Positions 10,775-20,800 of a DNA stretch of 64,000 bases are shown piece after piece. The translations under genes were made by a program, and so were the position numbers. Below the pieces are notes generated by a model. The model was not told the DNA's origin and ran no database searches. It saw only the letters and a list, made by a program, of their open reading frames with translations. This DNA is from Chondrus crispus (Eukaryota > Rhodophyta > Florideophyceae > Gigartinales > Gigartinaceae). The stretch is taken from assembly GCF_000350225.1 (NCBI RefSeq), contig NW_005179249.1:327962-391961 (forward strand), written 5' to 3'. The stretch's first letter is position 1. The number at the start of each line of letters is the position of its first letter.

Positions 10775-11488
10775 GGAAAAGCAACCATGGCCAAAGTACC
10801 TTACCGCCAGCTAGTCGGCTCGCTATTACATTTGGCAAATACGACAAGACCAGACATTGCATTTGCCGCTGGTCTTCTATCCAGGCATTTGGAAAGTCCA
10901 GAGCTTTGTCATTGGAATGCTGCCAAACACGTCTTACGGTACCTGAAGGGTACTGCAACTCTTGGCATTCAGTACAACAGAGACACCAGCAGCTCAAATA
11001 CTATTGACTTTCATGGTTATTCGGACCCCGACTGTGAAGGAGATCAAAACACTCGTAAGTCCACAAGTGGTTTCGTGTTCATCTTGGCAGGGGGAGCCAT
11101 CAGTTGGCGCAGCAAGAAACAGACAGTCACCGCACAGTCTACGGTGGAAGCAGAATACATCACTTTCTCTTATGCCATTCGAGAGCTCCTTTGGTTTCGG
11201 AAAATGATAGAGGATGTTTATGGGAAACGTCTACAGAAGACCATTCTATACGGAGATCATCAAGGGGCTTTGAGTCTGGCAAGTAACGAAATACAGAACG
11301 AGAGAACCAAGCACATCGATGTGAAGTACCATTTTAATAAGGACTACATCGCGGACCATACCGTCATACTACAATATGTTTCTACTGAAAAGATGACTGC
11401 CGACGTGATGACTAAGGCACTTGGATCGGTGAAACACCGTAGATGCGTGGAAGAATTGGGCATGAAGGCTGCCGAGGAAAGAGACTAG
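10775..11488 (+). pseudogene. Cop-B RT end and RNase H region
   Basis: This is the remainder of the Cop-B pol gene on the far side of Cop-C. It carries the copia-type RNase H motifs YRQLVGSLLHLANTTRPDI, FHGYSDPDCEGD, TAQSTVEAEY, YGDHQGALSLA and HIDVKYHFNKD. It ends just before the polypurine tract GAAGAGGGGGAG at 11491-11502. RNase H would remove RNA from the RNA/DNA hybrid. Confidence 0.8.
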
Positions 11489-11502
11489 CAGAAGAGGGGG
11501 AG

Positions 11503-11836
11503 TGTTACGAGTCTACGCTTCCGTCAAGTCTTTGTAGGTACTGTAGGCAACCTCAACCCAGACAGTACAGTATTGTTAGCATAGAATGTGGTACTATCGA
11601 ATGGAGGTACTACAGAATAGAGGTACTACCGAATAGAGATACTACAGGGTCACAGTCCGCTGTCTGGTTGCATGGCAAGCAGACAGTGGACCACCTCTCT
11701 GGCTGGAATAATTAGTGCATTTTCCGCTGTTTTTGTCAGCACTGCCAGTAGCATTTAAGCTCCAGCAGCACGGCCGCACTTGGTAGAAGTCGGAAAGTGC
11801 TCTGGTGAAACTACGAGTAAACATCAACAAAAGGTG
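11503..11836 (+). repeat. 3' LTR of Cop-B
   Basis: The LTR begins TGTTACGAGTC right after the purine tract and matches the Cop-N LTR at 16134-16478 over most of its length (shared: GGCAACCTCAACCCAGACAG, CTGTCTGGTTGCATGGCAAG, GCTCCAGCAGCACGGCCGCA). It has about three copies of a 17-bp unit (AATAGAGGTACTAC type), against about four to five in Cop-N. The right end is uncertain and lacks the tail seen in Cop-N. Confidence 0.75.
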
Positions 11837-12110
11837 AAGATATACTGGGTGATCTCTAAGACTAGGGAACTAGCTTGTGCGTTTGGTAGGTTTTGAGAAG
11901 CTAATGGTACTATATTTATGTTGAGTAAAAGGACTAAGTCCGGGTGAGAAAGAACACCCACGACAAAAAGACCTATCAGCTTACCCGTTCGCGCACGAAG
12001 ACAGACTTCTTCACCACCACTTGCCCATAACCTACGATTTCTTCTTTGAAAACAGTTTAAGAATAGACCTGTCTCGTCCATGTTAAAGACAAAATCATCG
12101 TTGAAGTCAA
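11837..12110 (-). pseudogene. Fragment of a pogo-type (Tc1/mariner superfamily) transposase
   Basis: Read on the - strand, the motif VFNMDETGLFLN at about 12.05-12.1 kb is the first catalytic Asp block of a pogo/Tigger DDE transposase. It is followed by ARTGKLIGLFVVGVLSHPDLVLL, the usual strand after it. Only the first third of the catalytic core remains; the second and third acidic residues are absent. Upstream sequence to about 12.3 kb may belong to the same gene but I cannot recognise a DNA-binding domain. Confidence 0.6.
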
Positions 12111-12595
12111 AAACTTTTGTCGTAGATGTGAGATGTCTGATGTCACATGTTCGAGAGAAACATTAGAGGCGCTCATTCCCTCAAAATGAAGTCGGACTGA
12201 ACGAAGTGCGTGTCTCGGCATAAATGCATTGACTCACCTTGGCGGTGCTGAGAATTTTTGCAGGCGACTGTGCTGATCTTCCGTTAAGTCTTTCAGGAGC
12301 AATTGGTGCCGTATTTGTAGAGCACGTTGTGGCAACGTGGAGCCACAGATCGACAGTTTCGCTGCTCGGCCAATATGAACGACATGTAGAACTTTTCAGT
12401 AATTGGTGAGCCTACGCCTGCGGAACGTGAGCACGAGTTCTGCAAGAATTTTGCATACACGTGTAGGGCAGAATTGACCAATATTTCAACCACGAAATCT
12501 GCAACCGGCCTTAAGCCGGTTAGACTCGTGAATAAAGATATGAGTATTAATCCATTAGCTCCCTTCCAGTCGCCAACTCCTACTAACACCAAAAC
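12111..12595. other. Unassigned stretch between two DNA transposon remnants
   Basis: This stretch of about 485 bp has mixed composition. A short open frame on the - strand (12293-12592) has no recognisable domain. It may be residue of the pogo copy to the left. Confidence 0.4.
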
Positions 12596-13535
12596 ATGAA
12601 GCAGAAGGATTTCGTCCTAGACCCCTGTGCAGATCGTGCTACACAATCGGCCGGCGCTTTGGCCGCGATAACAAAGTGCTACAGCGGCCGTCACACTATG
12701 CAGACAGCTTTGGAAAGCAGCCACGCGCTTGTAACAGCAGGTGCGATCTTTTCTGTCACACGTTATGAAGTGCAGCTGGTTCTTGACAGAAGTGCGCGCA
12801 TTGCAGCGACGCAGTTTACCTTCAACTTCAACCGCTTTAGAGATGCGGAGGCGTTTGGGCAATTTAGATTCTGCGGTGAAGACATAACGAGACTTGTCCC
12901 CATATTAAGCTGGCCAGTGGGGCAATCGCATACTTCTAGTAGTAGGTACGCAGTCAGGCCAATACTGGCCACATGCAGCTTACTTCGCCGTATGGCTGTG
13001 CCGGAGAGGTGGGAAGATCTTTGTACAATGTTTGGAAAGCATCCATCGCAGGTGTCCAAGATCTTCTAGGAGGCGATGGACAACTTTTTCAAAACAGGAG
13101 GAAGCCTACTACTAGATCCTATCCCTTTATAATATATGTATACAAGAGCAGAGAGCTTCAGTAAAGCCGTGCATGACAAGGGCGGTGTTCATACTCGCAG
13201 TGTCGGCTTCATAGATGGTACGGTTGTCGGTGTTGCCCCCCCGAGGGTACATACAGCAGCTTGTTGTATATAATGGGCACAAGCGCAAATAATGAACTCA
13301 AGTAACAAGCAATTAATACACCCGACGGTATGATTTTGCACGCCCACGGACCTGTAGAAGGAAGGAGGCACGACTGATGTCTGTACAACTGTAGCGGAGT
13401 AGAGTCCAACCTGAAGCAGATTCTATTCATAAATGGTGTACAGTACGTCATATATGGGGACTCCGGCTACAACACGAGGTCTTTTATGGATGTTCCGGTT
13501 CAAGACAGCGCATTGAATGCGCACCGGCGCGCGTT
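12596..13535 (+). pseudogene. PIF/Harbinger transposase remnant
   Basis: The N-terminal part reads FRFCGEDITRLVPIL, then CSLLRRMAVPERWEDLCTMFG and HPSQVSKIF, the classic helical region of HARBI1-type transposases. GFIDGTVVGVAPP near 13.2 kb holds the first catalytic Asp. PDGMILHAHGPVEGRRHD at about 13.32-13.37 kb and YGDSGYNTRSFMDVP near 13.46 kb match the second catalytic block; the third acidic block is lost where Cop-D begins. At least three in-frame stops (one just after SKIF) and a frame change near 13.27 kb make it inactive. I see no terminal inverted repeats. Confidence 0.75.
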
Positions 13536-14599
13536 TAATGAGAATAGGTCAAATGTCCGGGTCCCATCGTATCATTCATGGCCTTGTTGGCTAAGGCTAG
13601 TACAGTGTCTCGGTGGTTCCCGGGATGTTCTCTCATGACATTCAAAAACATTCTTCTCAGTGGATCGTGATATCTCTCTCCGATTCCCATTGAGTTGGAA
13701 CTTTCTACTGGCGCGATTTCTATCGCAACTCCCGCATTGGCGAGGAATTTATTCCACTTTCTTGACGTGAACACAGATCCAGAATCGGCTTTGACCAGTT
13801 CTGGAAAACCGAAATACGTAGTGACCCAGCAGTTAAGAAATGTTTCCCATACATCCTCTGTTGACTCTCCATTCAAGAAACGAGCTGCTGAGTAGTGGGT
13901 GTCAGCGTCTACCACGTGCAATATTGGTCTCCGTAGGATCCACATGATATCTATGATTGCCATGCAGTTGATGACAATGACGGCGGGAATGGTGGCAGAG
14001 AATTTAATCGGCCTTGGAGAATGGATTTGGCAAATTTGGCATTGTCTGGTAATTTCTTGAATCATGTTCCATGTTTCCTTTGATGCATCTTGAGGTCTTG
14101 CTCGCTTAATGAGGTTGAAGAGTTTGTCACTTGCGGTGTGATAGAACCCTTTGTGCATGCGTTTGGGCTCTCTGGCTGTGAAGAGTACCTCACTCTCCCA
14201 CTCGTAGTACATGTGTCCGTGTTTCCTCTCGAGCGATACACCCCATCCAATTTTGTCGTGCACGAGCAGTTTTTGTACGTTGTTGACACACAGCCCGTAG
14301 TTGTCGAGGGCATCGAGTCCAACAAGCAGAGGTATGTTTGGTGCCACAACGTCGACTCGGATCTGTACGTAAGAGTCTGCAGGGATAGGGATTCGGACGT
14401 TGATAGTGCCGAGGCTTTTTTGCCTGGATCCGCCCAACTTGAATCCTTTCGCAGACTTTTGCATCTTGAAGGGGAAACCAGCAAATAATGCGTACGCCTT
14501 AGCTGGGGATAGTCCACAGACTGAGGTACATGCTCCTGTGTCCAGGCATGCTCCTTCAAATGGAGGAGAAGTGAGGGTCGATGTGACATGGATGGCCAA
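13536..14599 (-). pseudogene. Cop-D protease-integrase region
   Basis: The active-site motif GACLDTGACTSVCGLSPAKAY near 14.55 kb and IPLLVGLDALDNYGL near 14.3 kb form a retropepsin like that of Cop-C. A finger-like CQICQIHSPRP follows at about 14.0 kb, then an integrase core with ADSGSVFTSRKW and SNSMGIGERYHDPLRR at 13.66-13.8 kb. The SxGIGERYHxPLRR stretch is nearly the same as in Cop-C (LGIGERYHAPLRR). The rest of the pol gene is absent. Confidence 0.7.
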
Positions 14600-15006
14600 G
14601 ACCGGAGTGCTGTGAGGGATCTGGGTGGGGTCGTTCTACTCCATGCCAGCGTGAATGGGCGCTCTTTCAGGACGATTGCACAAAATGTTACCATTTTCCT
14701 TCTCCGAATGGTTCACTAAATGAATTTGAAATTGTTCAGCGTACCCGTCGTCCAACTGTACATCCGACCCTTCGTCCATTGTCAGGGGGTGGTCGGCGAT
14801 TATTTCTTCGTCTGCAAGCCCGATTCCTTCCTCATTGCCCTATGGCCCGTCGGTTAGTTGGTCGCTAATGAATTCGTCCCAGCTTTCTCCGTACTGGCTC
14901 TCCAGTTCACTCGTGATTTCAATCGCTTCCGCAACGGTCGCTACAGCGTTGATTGCGCTTACAGCTCGTTTTTCGTCCTCTTTGAACCCTGTCCTCCTTT
15001 TGCGTT

Positions 15007-15980
15007 TTAGACAGACAATCCTTTGAAGGCCTGGGTTACCACAGCCAAAGCAAGGTCCTTTCGTTCTTTTTCAGGTATATGCTCGGTGCTTAGGGTTGGT
15101 GCGATCGCGTCCATAGACATCTCCAAACCAAACTGTATTACGCAGAGACTTGTCCCTGCCCTTGAGCGATACAAACCTTTTCCCTCCTGCATCTCCCTTT
15201 CTCTGTCCTCTTCTATTGCTTGCGATTTCAGTGTGGCATACATCTGCCAGAAGTCAAGTTCATGGGCCCTCGCCGTTGTGGCTCGAGTCCATCTGAAAGA
15301 TCGAACGGCCTTTTTCAGTCGTCTATTTTGGTTCGCCTCCGTCTGGCGACTCTTTGGTACCAAGTTTACGTGCTTGATGATTTCATCTCTTATTGCCTTT
15401 AGGCCGCCTGCAAAGCTTTCTGTAGATTTGACTTTTTCGTACATGGAAAGGGACTCAAGATATTCCAAAGTTGCCTCCTGTGCTTCTTGACCATGGAACG
15501 TGTCAATAATGAATCGGTTCACCTCTTGGCACCTCTTAAAAGCTTTGGAGTTTTCCTGCACAATTCGCTGGTAGTACGTGCGTGCTTCCCCGGTCAGTAT
15601 ATTCTCTATGTTGCGCAATGCGGCATGTTCAGGCACTCCGCATTGCTCTGCGCAGTTTATGCATGTTGAATATATGTCTTCCCAGTTTTCCCCATCATTT
15701 CCCCCGAATTTGTCAGCACGATCCTTAAATCTGGTAGCCAACTTGCTCAGAACATTAACTGCATGAGGGGAGAACCCTTCATGATATTCGGAACTGCACG
15801 CAGTGCTGTGTCATGTCTCTGCATTCTACCCTGGTAGGGTGCTGTTTGGTGCACTCTTGGAGTTGTACTTTCTACTGCACCTTGTGTGTGCGGAAAGATT
15901 TGCTCACCTATCTGCGGCCTTGTCTCGTCTTCAGGCAACTCCCTTGCTGATGTTCGCATTAATTGTTTGCGAGTTTTCAC
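15007..15980 (-). pseudogene. Cop-D gag region
   Basis: This is a gag-like region that includes FGGNDGENWEDIYSTCINCA and a helical stretch with IENILTGEARTYYQRIV (15.55-15.7 kb), comparable to the capsid of Cop-C (KFWGKSDEDWPTRLCRYQF). The N-terminal part lies at 15.75-15.98 kb in a different frame. No zinc knuckle is visible. Confidence 0.55.
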
Positions 15981-16133
15981 GACCTCTCGTTGTCGGGGAG
16001 AGAGAAAAAGATGAGGTAGAGTTTGATCGGCTGCGGGAAATGTCTGTCCTCTGTTGCGTTATCGTTGGGATATTGGATTCGACAACTTCACGAGCAAGGT
16101 CGTTCGCGTCTTGCACACACTAGGGGTCCATAC

Positions 16134-16478
16134 TGGTGGTACTGTAGGCAACCTCAACCCAGACAGGACAGTATTGTCAGCATGGGATGTGGTACTACGG
16201 AATAGAGGTACTACAGAGTGTGGTACTACGTAATAGAGGTACTACATAATAGAGGTACTACAGGATCACAGTCGACTGTCTGGTTGCATGGCAAGCAGAC
16301 AGTGGACCACCTCTCTAGCTGAGATAATTAGTGCACTCTCCTCCTCGGGTTTTGTCCGCACTGCGAGTAGCACTTAAGCTCCAGCAGCACGGCCGCACTT
16401 GGTAGAAGTGGTGACGTGCTCTGGGTTAACAACAAGTAAAAGCACATATAAGGAACCGGACACGGTGTAACTACAATA
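16134..16478 (+). repeat. 5' LTR of Cop-N
   Basis: It matches the Cop-B LTR (11503-11836). It carries about four to five copies of a 17-bp unit of the form AATAGAGGTACTACA (16199-16262). Its first 35 bp or so are missing where Cop-D abuts. The end, GTGTAACTACAATA, is directly followed by GGTTATG, so this LTR ends in TA rather than CA; the same end recurs at 34701-34722. Confidence 0.75.
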
Positions 16479-16485
16479 GGTTATG
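16479..16485 (+). promoter_or_regulatory. Primer binding site of Cop-N (GGTTATG)
   Basis: GGTTATG follows the LTR directly. The same heptamer follows the 5' LTRs of Cop-H and Cop-F. It is complementary to the CAUAACC of the initiator-tRNA-Met anticodon loop, the site used by Drosophila copia, which is primed by the 5' half of that tRNA. Confidence 0.6.
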
Positions 16486-16505
16486 GTCCGACGCTCACGC
16501 TGTAT

Positions 16506-16754
16506 TATTAGATTTTACCTTGATCTTTCGATGGGGCGTCTTCTCGTGTTTTGCGAAGAAGTCGACCCCTTTATTCAATGTTCCTCTTTTCAATCTTAAC
16601 ACTGTCAAGCGTAGCTGAGGGACTACCTATGAGAGGAACATGACGGACATCCGTGCTAGCCGTACTGTATAGTCCCGTTATGGCTTCCAGCTAGGAAGTC
16701 TTGGTGATATATCGCAAATACAATTACGATCCTTATCGATCTATCCAGGCTCAC
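16506..16754 (-). repeat. 3' LTR of Cop-H, larger part
   Basis: These are the first 249 bp (as drawn on the + strand) of the split 3' LTR. The remaining 51 bp lie at 26587-26637. The intact LTR at 31072-31371 shows the uninterrupted site CTCAC once, so it serves as the empty-site reference for Cop-J. Confidence 0.9.
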
Positions 16755-17046
16755 TCCTGAGATTTGGATTGGGCTTCGCGTTGACTTGTCACTTCCCAAG
16801 GTTAACCCCGGACTTTATTTCTCTCTGTTGTCTATCTTCTTTTATAGACGGGGTTCCTAATACTTTTCTTCTCCCTAGTGGAGAGGAAAGGGGTCAATCC
16901 ACCTACGACTGGGTTCCCTCCAGCTGTAGCCTATGAAGACGGTATAGGACTTAAAACACAACAATTCACTATCTTGCATCAATATCGATTGCAGCAACAA
17001 TACGACAATTCAATCACACATCAGCCAAGCATTATTGCTTTCAACA
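16755..17046 (-). repeat. 3' LTR of Cop-J
   Basis: In element sense it begins TGTTGAAAGC and ends TCTCAGGA, directly against the target duplication CTCAC, so the termini are TG...GA rather than TG...CA. The purine tract AAGGAGGGG lies next to it (17047-17056, read on the - strand). Confidence 0.88.
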
Positions 17047-17353
17047 CCCCTCCTTAATGCGCGGCGTCATCGATGTCCCGTATGGAGAGCATTTGCCTTA
17101 AGTGAGCAAAACGAGAGGCACTGAGCCCCTTAGTCAGCGCGTCTGCCACCATTTCTTCCGAAGTACAGTATTGCACGTTAATCACTCCATTCTGAGCTTC
17201 ATGCTTAACAAAATGGAAGCGAGTGTCTACATGCTTAGCTCTCTTTTCAGCATTAGACCAGTGGATTGCTCCCATGTTGTCTTCATTGAGAATAGTCGGT
17301 TTGTTCACCAGGAGATTAATTTCTGATAGCATCATTCGGACCCATTTGATTGC
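17047..17353 (-). pseudogene. Cop-J RNase H, C-terminal part
   Basis: This is the end of the Cop-J pol gene, left of the Cop-F insertion. Motifs on the - strand include NKPTILNEDNMGAIHWSN, KHVDTRFHFVKHE and EEMVADALTKGL, the conserved end of copia RNase H. The coding sequence stops a few bases before the purine tract. Confidence 0.8.
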
Positions 17354-17780
17354 TGATAAAACTCACGGAAGATGTCGTCGTGGTTTACTCGTTTTTGTGT
17401 TCTGTAGTTTTTTTTATGCTGTCGTTGCTCGGATCTTTGTGCTTAAGTTCACAGGTTTCTCGCAGCCCTACATTACGTGCTATGTGACAAGAGTACCCGT
17501 AATTGGTCTAACACTTGCCGTATTACAGTAATACCATCCGTATGGCTACGAGGCGACTAACCCGCTATCGGGTGCAGCACATGTTAGCTCTCTGGGGATC
17601 CGGCGTGGACGCAAATGCTCGCGCGTGCGTGGACCACCGAATTTCGGGGACCTTGATTTCGAGTCCGTATTCAATGGTTCTATTTTTGGGTCCGATTTCA
17701 GAACCCACAAATTGCCCATCGGTCCATTACAGTACCAACCCTGTGGCGGATCAAGGTTGATACTGGTGCCGAATTCAACA
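17354..17780 (-). repeat. 3' LTR of Cop-F
   Basis: This 427-bp LTR is identical to the 5' LTR except for eight against nine T in one run and the block 17518-17550. That block contains the perfect hairpin GTATTA-CAG-TAATAC, while the other LTR has a wholly different 31-bp block (22228-22258). Confidence 0.93.
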
Positions 17781-17803
17781 CTCCCCCTCAACCTTGCATC
17801 CCA

Positions 17804-20800
17804 CTATTGCTGTGATGTGTAACTATGACTCATACCTAACTTGTGGACCATTTCCGTGTGGGTAGCGACGCACAATATCTTAGTGAAGATGTCAGCGGCA
17901 TTTTCGGATGTCTGGATGTAGTTGAAGACGATGGTGCCATCTTTGACCTTCTCCTTCGAGAAGAAGTACTTGACGGCGATGTGCTTGGACCTTTCGTTCA
18001 CCACGTCATTGTAAGCGAGGTTCATGGCTCCCTCGTTGTCCCCAAACACTACTGTAGCTGGCAACGTAGTGTTGGACGGAAAGCATTCCCTGAACAACCG
18101 ACGGAGCCACACTGCTTCGCGCGCTGCGTACGACATAGCTACAAACTCTGCTTCCAGGGTCGACTGGGCGGTAGCCTCCTGCTTTTTACTTCTCCAGCTG
18201 ATGGATCCGCCAGCAAACTTGAATGCGAATCCACTAACGCTGCGCCGTGTCTCCTTGTCAGCAGCAAAATCTGAGTCGGTGTACCCGTGTAGCCCGGCCT
18301 TGTTGTTCAGGCTGAACCGGATGCCGAGGGTTTTTGTCCCCGAAAGATAGCGCAAGACGCGCTTTGCTGCTTCCCAGTGTTGAGAAGAAGGTCTCTCCAG
18401 GAACCTTGAGAGAAGACTTGTGGAGAACGCGATGTCGGGACGTGTGGTGTTCGCCAAGTACAGTAGCGAGCCAACAAGTTGGCGATAAGGCTTTTGGTCC
18501 ATGCCCTCGCTGTAAGAATCCTGTTTGCGTTGTGCTGTATTCAGCACTGTACCGGGAGCAAGGGGGTTAGATACACTCCTGCAAGTCGTCATGTTGAAAG
18601 TTTCAAGCATGTGTGTAATCATAGCTGCACTGTGGATATGGGTCTCCCCCTTTTCGCTGTATCGGTCAATGACGATACCGAGAAACTTAGTGACTTTCTT
18701 TTCTATGCGAATTGCGAAGCGGTTGCCAATAATCTCAGCTACTTCTCTCAAAACTTCCATGCTCCGTCCGGCGAGTAGCATATCGTCAACGTAGACGAGG
18801 ATGAACACTTTGTCTCCTTTGAGCACCAGCTGGTACAGGCTCTTGTCTGCATCCGACTGAACACATCCAATTGACTTCAAAAAGGTATCACAAAGCATGT
18901 GCCATGCTCTCGAGGCTTGCTTCAAACCATAGATGGCTCGAAAAAGACGGTAGACAAAATCTGGATGATCTGGGTTACAGTAGCCAACAGGTTGTTCCAT
19001 ATAGATCTCCTCCTTCAGTTCCCCGTTCAAGAAAGCCGCCTTGACATCCAGCTGCAGCAGCTCGAGCTGCTCTTGGGTTGCCATTGCGAGGACGAATCGT
19101 ACCGTACTGTACTTCGCAACTGGGGAGAACACTTCATCGTAATCGATCCCATAGCGCTGCGTGAATCCTTTCGCGACTAGTCGAGCACGCTGCCGAGTAA
19201 CACGTTGCTGAGCATCAGTCTTATTGAGGTAAACCCACTTAGACCTTACTGCTTTCTTCCCAGGGGGTAGCGGTACAAGTTTCCATGTGTTCTTATTTAG
19301 CTGCGAGATTTCCTCATCCATTGCTGCTTTCCATTTCTCACTTTCGGAGCAATCCACGGCCTGCTTGTATGTAAGCGGGACATGGGGATCTTCATTGCCC
19401 ATGTGATGTACGAGAGCAAGAACCATGGCGGAGTCTTCCGGCGAGTACTTGCGTGGGGTTCGTACTGTACGGCTGGAGCGGCGCAAAGTTGGGACGTACG
19501 TCAGGTCCATTGTGGACTCATGCGGTACTGTATCGGTAGTCGTAGGTGTTGGTACTGGGTTTAATACAGGTGGTATAAGCTGTGGTTTGTCCGAGTCAAG
19601 CATCTCCTCAATGTCACAATGTTGCTCCGCAGGACCTACGTCCGCAGCTGGGGGTACAGTAGATTTGGTTTCATCGAATTGCACATCTCTGGAGATGACT
19701 ACTGCATGTAGTTGCGGTAGAAATATGCGGTACCCATTTCCACATCCAACGCCGACACAGTATCCACTGTCTGCTCGAGGTTCAAACTTTCCTCGTCGCT
19801 TTGCCTTGGGGATGTGGGCATATGCCTTGCTTCCAAACTTCCGAATGTGTGCGAGGTGAGGCTTCTGGCCAGTGACACACTCGAAGGGTGTCATGTCCTG
19901 GCAGTGCCCGGCAGATGTGAACATGCGATTTCGAAGGTAGTTTGAGAAGTTTACGGCTTCTGCCCACATCCGATTTTTGTGAGGAAGGTCTTCTGCAGCC
20001 ACCATCATTGTGCGAGACATGTCGAGAAGGGTCCTGTTTAGTCGCTCGGCTTTGCCGTTAGACTCCGGCGAGTACGGGGCAGTGAATTCCTGCGTAATGC
20101 CTCGATTGGACAACCATTGCTTTAGGTTTCTAGACATGAATTCAGTTCCGTTATCAGACCGTACCCTCCTAACCAATGACGTGCGCCAGCTCCCAGTTTT
20201 CAGCTTCTCCAGTTCCATTATCATTGACTTCAGTGCTGCTCCTGCTTCTGTCTTAGATTTGAGAAATCTTATTAGCGAGAAAGCAGATGCGTCGTCGTAG
20301 AGGGGCATAAAGTAGCGGCACCCGCCAAGCGAAGAAGTCCTGAAGGGACCTACCAGGTCCGTGTGCACGAGATCGAGCGGCTTTGTGGTCTTGCGGGACT
20401 CTTCACGCAATGGTCGAGGGGCTCTGGTCGACTTTGAAACTCTACAGGACTCACAGCTCAACAAGTCCTTCACGTCCTGTAGCTGAACTCCACGTACGAG
20501 GGAAAGGGACTTCTTCATTGTCGACTCACTGGCATGACCGAGTCTTTCGTGCCACTGCTCTTGTGAGACTGCCAACACAGCGTCGGAGGATTTTGCAGTC
20601 GGTTTCAGTACCGCTTCATACAGTCCAGCAGAAGTGCTTTCAATTCCGTGCAGATACTCCACTTTGCCGTCTCTCGTAGTGACTTGACACATACCATCTC
20701 CATTACTGTCCGAGTCGAACGTGGTTTTGAGCTTAGCCTTCCTCATCCTGCTAACAGAGATGAGGTTACATACCAGCGTTGGGACACACAATACATCAGT

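Larger units (their letters stand above)
1150..11836 (+). mobile_element. Cop-B: Ty1/copia element interrupted by two insertions
   Basis: This is a copia element in + orientation with the order gag, protease, integrase, RT, RNase H, 3' LTR. Its 5' end is missing and abuts Gyp-A. It was later interrupted by a gypsy solo LTR (4197-4790) and by Cop-C (4864-10769), each flanked by a perfect 5-bp target duplication. A polypurine tract precedes the 3' LTR at 11503. It is broken: about three or four interruptions of its frame besides the two insertions. It shares its LTR family with Cop-N. Confidence 0.85.
13536..16130 (-). mobile_element. Cop-D: fragment of a relative of Cop-C
   Basis: This fragment has gag at 15.0-15.98 kb, then protease and integrase at 13.54-14.6 kb, all on the - strand. 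RT, RNase H and both LTRs are missing. Its protease and integrase match Cop-C in arrangement and key motifs but differ widely in sequence, so it is a separate, older family of the same lineage. It is a fossil bounded by the Harbinger remnant and the Cop-N LTR. Confidence 0.75.

Noticed and set aside
12293-12592. A 99-codon frame on the - strand
   Set aside because: No domain or homology I recognise, and it lies between decayed transposons.
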